DNA of 64,000 bases, taken from assembly GCA_027493525.1 (NCBI GenBank), contig JAOSKN010000002.1, positions 1,769,326 through 1,833,325 of the forward strand, written 5' to 3'. The stretch is from Planctomycetota bacterium. GTDB taxonomy: Bacteria > Planctomycetota > SZUA-567 > H5-PLA8. A model generated the notes under the pieces. That model had not been told where the DNA came from. It ran no database searches and was given only the letters and a program-made list of their open reading frames with translations. Position numbers and translations under genes: made by a program. Shown here one piece after another: positions 39,513-47,300 of this stretch (position 1 is its first letter; each line of letters starts with the position of its first letter).

Positions 39513-41393
39513 ATGACCGACGCATCCGGCGCGCGGCCCGGCTGGCCGGACCTCCTGCTGGCCGCCGCATGCCTGTACCTCCTGGCCTCGGGCCTCGGGC
39601 GCTACGGCCTGTACGAGCCCCACGAAGGCCACTTCGCCGGCGTCGTGCGCGAGATGGTCCTCACCGGCGATTACGTCACGCCGCACCTGAACGGCAGCCC
39701 GTACCTGAACAAGCCGCCGCTGCTGTACTGGTCGCTGGCGCTGAGCTGCCGTCTTTTGGGCCTCAACGAATTCGCCGCGCGCCTGCCGCTGGCGTTCTAC
39801 GGCTGGCTGGGCCTGCTGATGGCTTGGCGCTGGGCGCGCGAACTGTGGGGCGCCGACGCCGGGCGCCTGGCCGCGATGATGCTCGCGACCTGCACCGGTT
39901 GGTTCCTCTTCACGCACCAGTTGCTCATCGACGTGCTGCTTTCGACGCTGATCCTCGCGTCGCTCTACGCGCTCTGGCGCGCGGTGAGCGAGCCCGAGCG
40001 CAAACGCTGGTGGATCGCGCTGTACCTGCTGCTCGCGCTGAGTTGGATGGCCAAGGGGCCGATGGGCGCGCTCTTCGTCGGCTCCGCCGGCCTGGGCTGG
40101 ACCATCGTGCGCGGGCGCTGGGACTTGCTCAGGCGCTGCCGCCTGGGGTGGGGGCTGCCCGCGATGCTCGCGCCGGTCCTGATCTGGGGTTCCTACGTCG
40201 AACGCGACAACCCCGGCTTCGCGCGGCACGCGCTGATCAACGAGCTCGTCGACCGGCTCTTCAACGAACGCTGGCCGCCGGACTACCAGGTTTCGCAGGT
40301 CAGCGTCGCCGGCTACCTGATCGTCTCGGCCGTGTGGTGCGCGCCATGGACGTTGCTGCTGCCCTGGGTTGCGCGCTTCGCCTGGACGCGGGGGCGCGTG
40401 GCGGAGGACCACGAGACCGAGGAAGGCGACGACCGCGCGGACCGGCGGCGGCGGGACGCGGTCCTGCTGCTGGCCTTGGGTGCGCTGGGGCCCGTCGTAT
40501 TCTTCATCCCCGTGCCGTCGCGGCTGGTTTACTACTGTCTCCCGGCTGCGCCGCCCTTCGCCCTGCTGGTTGCCGGCTGGTGGGCGACATTCCTCGGCGG
40601 CCGGGAAAGCGCTCGCTCGCGGCTCCTTCCCGGCGGCGCGCTTGCCGCGGCCGGGCTGCTCGTCTTCAGCGCGGGCTTCTGGGTGCGCCCGCTGGTGGAG
40701 CGGATTCCGGACCTGCAGCGCGCGCCGGGCACGCTGGAGCTGATCCCTTCTATGGCGTGGCTGCTGGGTGCGGCGCTCTTGGCGGCCGGCGGGGGGCTGC
40801 TCCTGAAGTTTCCGCGCGCGGCGGTGCTGGCGGCGTTCCTTTTCTTCAGCCTCGCGGGCGAGGCGGCCGACAACGGTTTTCGGGCTTACGAGGATATCCG
40901 CTCGAGCCGGCGCCTGTGCGCGGAACTCGACCCGCGCCTGGGCCCGGACTGCATCTGGGTCAGCGAGGGCAGCTTCGAACTCGGCGTGGCCGGCGGGCTG
41001 TCCTATTACCTCTCTCGCGACGCCGGCGGCGGCCCGCGCTTCGTGCGCGTGATGGTCGACGACCCGCGCCGGCCGCAGCCGGTATTCGGGGAGGTCTCGC
41101 GGGACTACGAGCTGACGCGCGAGGAGCTGCGCGAGCTGTGGAGCGGAGCCGCGCCGGTCGTCTTCGTCACCGACCCCATGCGCCGCGATTGGACCTCGCC
41201 CGAGGAACGGCCGCTGGCGTATGTGATGGATCCCGAAGCCGAGCGCCTGCGCAAGCTGATCCTGAAGCCTTCCGAGTGGGGCGTGGAGATCCTGGGCGAA
41301 CCGCTGCCGGAGGAGTACGGCTTCCGGCGCGTCTACGCGAATGCGGCGGCGAAGGCGCGCCTGGCGCGGGATGCGGGCCGGCCGTCGCCCTGA
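39513..41393 (+). CDS. GT39-like polyprenyl-sugar glycosyltransferase (ArnT/PMT-like)
   Basis: A 626-residue polytopic membrane protein. The first helix (LLAAACLYLLASGL) is followed by YGLYEPHEGHFAGVVREM and then a loop with the DE/E-type catalytic region typical of PMT_2 proteins; more helices include LPLAFYGWLGLLMAWRW and LWRAVSEPERKRWWIALYLLLAL. Such enzymes transfer a sugar from polyprenyl phosphate to a protein, lipid A or another envelope acceptor. The C-terminal half is soluble-looking and alternates with helices. GAGGGCGGA lies 9 nt before the ATG. It ends 1 nt from the end of the convergent cytochrome gene. Confidence 0.8.
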   Translation: MTDASGARPGWPDLLLAAACLYLLASGLGRYGLYEPHEGHFAGVVREMVLTGDYVTPHLNGSPYLNKPPLLYWSLALSCRLLGLNEFAARLPLAFYGWLGLLMAWRWARELWGADAGRLAAMMLATCTGWFLFTHQLLIDVLLSTLILASLYALWRAVSEPERKRWWIALYLLLALSWMAKGPMGALFVGSAGLGWTIVRGRWDLLRRCRLGWGLPAMLAPVLIWGSYVERDNPGFARHALINELVDRLFNERWPPDYQVSQVSVAGYLIVSAVWCAPWTLLLPWVARFAWTRGRVAEDHETEEGDDRADRRRRDAVLLLALGALGPVVFFIPVPSRLVYYCLPAAPPFALLVAGWWATFLGGRESARSRLLPGGALAAAGLLVFSAGFWVRPLVERIPDLQRAPGTLELIPSMAWLLGAALLAAGGGLLLKFPRAAVLAAFLFFSLAGEAADNGFRAYEDIRSSRRLCAELDPRLGPDCIWVSEGSFELGVAGGLSYYLSRDAGGGPRFVRVMVDDPRRPQPVFGEVSRDYELTREELRELWSGAAPVVFVTDPMRRDWTSPEERPLAYVMDPEAERLRKLILKPSEWGVEILGEPLPEEYGFRRVYANAAAKARLARDAGRPSP

Positions 41394-41394
41394 G

Positions 41395-42201
41395 CTACTC
41401 CGCCGCCGGTTTCTTCCACGTGTCGAGGAGCGTCAGGACGGTCCCCGCCGCGAAGACGACGCCCATCAGCATGCCGCCGAACATGACCAGCCACGCCCAC
41501 CCGCCGCCGCCGTACTTCACCGCCCACCAGCCCCCGATATCGCAGAGCACGGAGAGGAATCCAGCGACGATCAGCGCGGAACGCAGGCGCGCGGAGTAGC
41601 TCGTCAGCGCGATGCCCGCGCCCAGGCCCAGGAACATCAGGCCCATCCCGAGCAGATGGACGTGGCTGAGCATCAGCAGCGTGTCCACGTCCATGCCGGT
41701 ATCCGGTTGCGTGAACTTCGCGATGCCCTCGTAGGTATCGAGCGGGGACTTGGGTTTGGCCTTCTTGCCGGTCGCGTCGGGTACGTGGCAGTCGAAGCAG
41801 CCGGTGTTCATCAGGATCTCGCCAATTCGGGCGTACTCCTCGGTCTTGGGGTTCCAGTACTCGGCCTCGGGGGCGCCGCGCGCATCCCAATCCCTTACCG
41901 CGTCGTGGTTGGCGCGTTCCTCCGGAGCGAGCGTGTCCAGCGTCGTATCTTCGTCCTCGCTGGCGCTGAAATACTTGAGCATGCTGCCGTCGATCTTGGC
42001 GCGCAGGCGCGTGGCGTTCGGGCTGCCGTGGAAGTGAAGCGTGATGTCCTTGAAGGTCGGGACGAGGTCCTCGCGCCCGTCGGCGGAGTCCACGGTGTGA
42101 TGCAGGTAGACATGGGCGGTGCCGAAGCCCGCGCCGAGGACGATCAGGAACATCGTCGCGAGCAGCTTGAAGGGCCGGTCCAGGTCGCGCAGGCGGATCA
42201 T
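41395..42201 (-). CDS. Membrane-anchored c-type cytochrome
   Basis: A 268-residue protein. A first helix (about 13-30) leads into a soluble region with a single heme-binding motif CFDCH (Cys135, Cys138, His139; TGCFDCHVPDATG), then about four helices (LLMLSHVHLLGMGLMFLGLGAGIAL, ALIVAGFLSVLCDIGGWWAV, WAWLVMFGGMLMGVVFAAGT). A covalently attached heme beside a membrane bundle suggests an electron-transfer or quinol-linked role, but I do not recognise the family. The start at 42201 lies 7 nt after the aldo/keto reductase stop and lacks a strong ribosome site, so it is probably coupled to that gene. It converges with the GT39-like gene. Confidence 0.75.
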   Translation of the reverse strand: MIRLRDLDRPFKLLATMFLIVLGAGFGTAHVYLHHTVDSADGREDLVPTFKDITLHFHGSPNATRLRAKIDGSMLKYFSASEDEDTTLDTLAPEERANHDAVRDWDARGAPEAEYWNPKTEEYARIGEILMNTGCFDCHVPDATGKKAKPKSPLDTYEGIAKFTQPDTGMDVDTLLMLSHVHLLGMGLMFLGLGAGIALTSYSARLRSALIVAGFLSVLCDIGGWWAVKYGGGGWAWLVMFGGMLMGVVFAAGTVLTLLDTWKKPAAE

Positions 42202-42208
42202 GGCGTGC

Positions 42209-43171
42209 TCAAGCGGCCGGGAAGATGCCGTCGAGTTTCTTCGCGACGGCGGGGGTGATTTCGAGATCCAGCGCCTCCAGGTTCTCCTGGAGCTGTTCCA
42301 CCTTGGTGGCCCCGGTGATGACGCTGCTGATGCCGGGCTGCGCGGCGGCCCAGGCCAGCGCCAGCTTGGCGCGCGAGCAGCCCAGTTCGCCGGCGACGGC
42401 TTTGAAGCGCCGGACCTTCTCGAGGTTCGCCTCGGTACGCACCGCGTCGCGGAGCCAGGCGATCTGTTCGAGCCGGCTGCCCTTCGGCAGGCCGTCGTCG
42501 TATTTGCCAGTGAGCAAGCCCGAGGCCAGGGGGCTCCAGACCACCAGCCCCATCCCGCGCTCCTCGGCGGCCGGCCGCACGTCGCTCTCGACCTTCTTGC
42601 GGCAGAGCAGGTGGTACTGAGGCTGTTCGACCTGCGGCCCGTAGGCATTGCGGCGGTCGGCGATCTTCCAGCCTTCGCGGAGCTGCGCGCCCGTCCACTC
42701 GCTGGTGCCCCAGTAGAGCACCTTGCCCTGGCATACCAGGTCGTCCATCGCGCGCACGGTCTCTTCCAGCGGCGTCTGCTCGTCGTAGCGATGGCAGAAG
42801 TACAGGTCGAGGTACTCGGCGCCGATGCGTTTCAGGCTCTTCTCGGCGGATTCCATGATGTGCTTGCGCGAGAGGCCCTTGTCGTTCACGTCGTCGCTCA
42901 TGGGCCAGAAGACCTTGCTGGAGACGACGAGCGTATGGCGCGGAAAATCCTTCAGCACGCGGCCCATCGCGGTTTCGGTCTGGCCCTGCGCGTAGATGTC
43001 GGCGATGTCGAAGAAGTTCACGCCGGCATCGTAGGCGGCGTGGAGAATCCGCTTCACCGTGGTGCCGTCGGAGACGCTGTCGCCGTAGGTGGTCCAGCCG
43101 CCGAGGCTGAAGAGGCTGACGCGGGCGCCGCAGCGGCCCAGGGGGCGGTAGCGCATCTCGGATTGAGGCAT
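42209..43171 (-). CDS. Aldo/keto reductase
   Basis: A 320-residue AKR of the YghZ/voltage-channel-beta-like group. Visible are GWTTYGDSVSDGTTVKRI, the catalytic-region DIADIYAQGQTE with its Asp/Tyr, KVFWPM (catalytic Lys), HRYD (His) and the NAD(P)-contacting C-terminal ISSVITGATKVEQLQENLEAL. It reduces aldehydes or ketones with NADPH. The start at 43171 is set by CGGAGTT upstream, shortening a longer frame. It is co-directional with the membrane cytochrome gene 7 nt downstream, an unusual pairing. Substrate unknown. Confidence 0.9.
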   Translation of the reverse strand: MPQSEMRYRPLGRCGARVSLFSLGGWTTYGDSVSDGTTVKRILHAAYDAGVNFFDIADIYAQGQTETAMGRVLKDFPRHTLVVSSKVFWPMSDDVNDKGLSRKHIMESAEKSLKRIGAEYLDLYFCHRYDEQTPLEETVRAMDDLVCQGKVLYWGTSEWTGAQLREGWKIADRRNAYGPQVEQPQYHLLCRKKVESDVRPAAEERGMGLVVWSPLASGLLTGKYDDGLPKGSRLEQIAWLRDAVRTEANLEKVRRFKAVAGELGCSRAKLALAWAAAQPGISSVITGATKVEQLQENLEALDLEITPAVAKKLDGIFPAA

Positions 43172-43277
43172 GGTGAACTCCGGTTTCCGCGGGTTGCGCG
43201 CTCGATTCCGTTGACGGCCTTCCAGGGTCATTCCTTCCTACCACATTTCGCCGCGCGCGCCGCTGCATCCTGCCGGA

Positions 43278-44201
43278 TCACGCCGGCCCTGCGGCTTCGC
43301 GCAAGGCCGCGGCAAGGGCCCGGAACGAGGGGCTCTCCTCGAGGCCCGGGCGGTAGAGCAGGCCGAACGGCAGCGCGCCGCCCTGGATGCGCGCGGAGGC
43401 GTCGAAGGCCACGGTTCCGGGCTCGCGCGGCAATTCGACCGCGCCTTTCGCGCGCCGCAGGAAGGGAACGAAGGCCGGCGCGACCCCGGCGCGGGCAAGC
43501 GCGCGCATGGTCTGCGAGAAGGTTACCTCGGCGGCGATCGTCAGGCGCGAACCGGCCTCGCGGAAAATCCGCTCCAACAGCAGCCGTCCCGGCGACTGCG
43601 GTTCGTAGGCGATCAGCGGATGCCGGACCAGTTCGGCGGTCGTGGGCGGCCGCCCCAGTTTCGCCAGCGGATGACCTTCGGGAACCAGGAGCGCCGCGCC
43701 GATGTGTCCCAGCGGCTCCCACGCCAGCCCCGCGGGCGTGCGCAACACGTGGACCAGCCCCGCGTCGACCTGCCCGTTCCGGATGCGCGCCTCGATCTCG
43801 GGCGTGGCCAGTTCTTCGACGCGCACGCGGAAGGCCGGCCGTTGCTCGCGCATCCGGACCAGCGCCGCGGGGAGGGCCTCCATCGCAAGGAATTGGTCGG
43901 CGGCCAGGATCAGCGGCCCGCCGGCCTCGCCGCGCAGCCCTTCGATCACGCGCGGCAGGCCCTCGAAGAAGGGCGTGAGGAATTCGTACAGGGTGCGGCC
44001 CTCGGGCGTGAGTTCCGTGCGGCGCGGGCCGACCTGGCGCACCAGCGCAACGCCGAGCGTATCCTGCAGCCCCTTCACCTGCTGGTAAACCGCCGGCTGC
44101 CCGATGGGGTAGGGATAGGCCTGCGCGGCCTTCGTGTAACCCCCATGCCTCGCCACGAGATAGAAGCCTTCAAGCTGCTGGAGGCGGTAGTCGGTCATCA
44201 T
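43278..44201 (-). CDS. LysR-family transcriptional regulator
   Basis: A 307-residue LysR protein. The N-terminal HTH is at about 3-62 (LEGFYLVARHGGYTKAAQAY, with KGLQDTLGVALVRQVGPR). The C-terminal part (about 90-300) is the periplasmic-binding-type effector domain (GGPLILAADQFLAMEALPAAL, LAWEPLGHIGAALLVPEGHPLAK). The start is 44201 or the ATG just after (44198). It is divergent from the giant membrane-protein gene and 106 nt upstream of the aldo/keto reductase on the same strand; the latter operon and the divergent gene are both candidates for control. An AT-rich palindromic region lies in the divergent gap. Confidence 0.93.
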   Translation of the reverse strand: MMTDYRLQQLEGFYLVARHGGYTKAAQAYPYPIGQPAVYQQVKGLQDTLGVALVRQVGPRRTELTPEGRTLYEFLTPFFEGLPRVIEGLRGEAGGPLILAADQFLAMEALPAALVRMREQRPAFRVRVEELATPEIEARIRNGQVDAGLVHVLRTPAGLAWEPLGHIGAALLVPEGHPLAKLGRPPTTAELVRHPLIAYEPQSPGRLLLERIFREAGSRLTIAAEVTFSQTMRALARAGVAPAFVPFLRRAKGAVELPREPGTVAFDASARIQGGALPFGLLYRPGLEESPSFRALAAALREAAGPA

Positions 44202-44260
44202 GGACTCCGGTTCAACGTATCCGCCGGACGGGCGCCGGAAGCGTCCAGCTTATCCATCAA

Positions 44261-44288
44261 TATAAACAATAGAACTTAAATTTATAAT
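44261..44288 (+). promoter_or_regulatory. AT-rich palindrome and TATAAT box between LysR and the giant gene
   Basis: TATAAA (44261-44266) and TTTATA (44281-44286) form an inverted repeat with a 14-nt centre, containing the T-N11-A spacing expected of LysR boxes. TATAAT (44283-44288) is a perfect -10 hexamer for plus-strand transcription of the giant gene, but no good -35 is visible. The region is strikingly AT-rich compared with its surroundings. Confidence 0.45.
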
Positions 44289-44363
44289 CAATTCTGTTAC
44301 CCGAAACGGACGGTGCCGAAGAGGCAATAATCCCGCTAGGACACGAGACAAGCGGGGTGTGGC

Positions 44364-47300
44364 ATGTGGGAACTGGTCATCACCGCGGTTCTGTTCGTCT
44401 TCGTGGTGGGGCTGGTCGCCTGCTTCGTTTGGGGCCTGAAACTGCTCGCCTGGATCGTACAGGACCCCACGCGCAAGCCGGCGCGCGTCTTTCCCCCAAT
44501 TGATTTCCGGCCGGCGCCGCGCGCCTTGGCCCGGGATCCCGAACGCGAGGCGGTGCTCGAGTGGGTCCAGCGCGAGGTACAGCGCGCGCAGGCGGCGGGC
44601 GCGCTGAGCGACGGCGCGTGGCGTGAACTGCAAGCCTACCTCAACGCCGAACGCAGAAAGCTCCGGGAGCGCGGCGCGGCGCCGGCCGCCTCGACTTCGC
44701 GAAAGGAGGCCGACGACCACCCGCTGAGCACGGAACCAACAGGGGCGCTTGCGCCGGCCGCCGCGTCCGCTCCCGTGGAATCTCCAGCCAAGCCGCGCGA
44801 AGCCGAAGCATTGCGCACGCGCATCGCCGCCTTGCACCGGCACGCCGAGGAAGCCAAAGAAGCCGCGGCTCGGTCGCCGGCCGAGTGGACCGGCCAGGAG
44901 ATCGCACCCGCGGAGTTCGAGGCTTTGGCGCAGGACGAACCGCCCGCCGAGCCGGCCGCGCGGGTGGAGGTCTTCCCGCTCGCCGCGCCGCCCGCGAAAC
45001 CGCTCCCCGTCCCGGTCGAACCGCCGATGGTCGCCCCGCCTCCGCCGGAGCCCGTGCGCGCAACCGAACGAGGCGAGGAGCGCAGGCACTGGACCGAGCG
45101 GCTCTTCACGCCCGAGAACGTGCGCATCCTGCAGAGCCTGGGCATCGCGATCATCTTCTTTTCGGCGGTGGCGTACGTGCGCACGAGCATGTGGGACGCG
45201 GCGAGCGCCGACTCGCGCATGTCGTTGCTCTTCGCCGGAACCCTGGGGTGCATGGGGTTGGGCTTCGCGCTGCGGCGCTGGACCTCGCTGCGCATAACGG
45301 GCCTCGCGTTCATGCTGCTGGGGCACCTCGCGCTGGCGCTGGATGCGTATGCCGCGCTGGCCGCCGGAAGCCCCGGCGTCGCGCCGCTCTGGCCGTATTC
45401 GGGCGCGGCGCTCTGGAGCCTGACCTTGCTGCTCTTCGCCGGGAGTTCCTGCTGGCACGGCGCGCGGCTGGACGAGCCGCTCTTTCGCGCTTTCGGCGTC
45501 TTCGGCGGCCTGGGCGCGTGGGCCATGGCGCTGTGCTGGGCGGGACTGGACGGCTGGCTGATGCCCGCGGGCATGGCGCCGGCGGCGCTGGCGTGCGCGG
45601 GGCTCGGCCGAGGCCTCCGCGGCCCCGAAGCGTTCGCGCCGCGCTGGAGTTATTCCTGGTGGCTGGCTTCGCTCTGGCATGAAGGCGCGTGGCTGCTGAG
45701 CTTGGCGCTTCCGCTCGCGGCGCTGGGTTCCGGGCGCGCGGAACTGCACGCCAATCTGTATTGGCATCTGCTGGGCATGACCGCGCTGGCCGCCTGCCTC
45801 TTCTGGCCGCGGGAGAGGGTTGTGCGCGGTCAGGATCAAAGCGCCTGCTGGCTGGCGTTGGCGGCGCCGCCGTTGGCGGCCTACGCCCACGCCTGGGCGG
45901 CCGGGGCGTACGCGCCGGTTCTGGCGTGCTCCGGCGCGGCGCTGGCCAGCGCGGGGCTGTATCGGGGAGGCTCGCGCGTCAAACCGAACGCGCGAATCGT
46001 GCCGCTGCTGAGCTGGGGCGCTCTCGCGGCGGCGCTGGGCGTCGCGCTGGCGGTCTGCGATCGTGCGGCCTTCTTCCCGTTCACGCGCGGCGGCTTCCTG
46101 TCGTTTGGATTCCCGGTCTCGCGCACGCCGGTCCCCGCGCTGCTGGCGGCGCTGGCGAGTCTGGGCCTCGCCACGGTCTGGGTCTGGCGCGAACGCGACG
46201 CGTGGGCGGTCTGGGCGGCGATGGGCTTGGCGGCCTTCGCGACGGTCCTGACCTGCGGCCTCCATTCCATCGGGGCGTCCGCCTGGGCGCCGGCGTGGTT
46301 CATCCTGGCCGGTTGCGCGCAGGCGTTCCTGGCGCGAACCGAGTTCATGCGCCGCGAAGGAGAGGTGCAAGCCGCGCTGCGCGGATCCGCGGACACGCTG
46401 GCGCTGGCGGCCCTGCTGCATGCCTGTGCGGCAGCGCCGATTCCGCTCTGGCCTTCCGCCGTCATGGGCGCCACGTGGACGACGGCGCTCGCGTGGAGTC
46501 TGGCGGCGGGCTACGGGTTCCTGACGGCATGGTCTTCGGGCCAAGTCTGGCGCGGGCAACTCGGGCTGGCGCTCCTGAGCCCCGCGCTGGTGGCGAGCGC
46601 CTACGCGCTGGGGTTCGAATTCGCCGCGCCGGCGCCGGCGTTGGCCTTGCTTGCGGCGCTGGTCGTTGGGGCATCGTATCTGCCGGCCCTGGCGAGCGAG
46701 ACGGCGCTCAAACCGAACGGCGCGCGGTGGGGCGCGGCGCTGATCCTCGCGCACGGGCTGGGTCTCGCGCTGTACCAGGCCGCGCACGGAGGCTGCGGCG
46801 AGGCCGCCATCGCCTGCGCGGTCCTGGGTTTGTCGGCGGGCGTGCTCGCGTGGAGCGTGCGGCGCGAGGCCGCGCCGTGGCTGGCGGTCGTCGCGGAATT
46901 CGCGGCGGTTGGCCTGCTCTTGGGCGCGGGATTCCTTGCCCTGCGCGCGCATTTCGAATGGTATGTATGGAAGCCGGAAGTCTGGATCTTGCTCTCCGCG
47001 CTGAGCCTCGCGCTGGCGCTGGTGGGCGAGAGCCTCGCGCCGCGTCCGGCTTACGCGCCTGCGGCGTATCGCCTGGCTGGTTCGGGCTGGGCGGTAACGC
47101 TTACGTCTTTTGCGCTGGTCGTCCTGGCGTTCAACCTCTTCAATCTGACTGACGTTGCGGCCTGTGTGGCGGCGATTGAAGGCGGCTGGCTGGCGGCCCT
47201 CGTGCCTCTGCATTTGGCGTTGCGCGTGCGGTGGTCGAAGCAGGCCCCGGAAACCCATTCGCTCAAGACTGGGCTACCGCTTCTGGCCGGGGGCCTGGCG

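Noticed and set aside
44250-47258. 1002-codon minus-strand open frame opposite the giant membrane-protein gene
   Set aside because: Arg/Gln/Gly-rich composition typical of an antisense shadow; the plus strand has coherent membrane helices.
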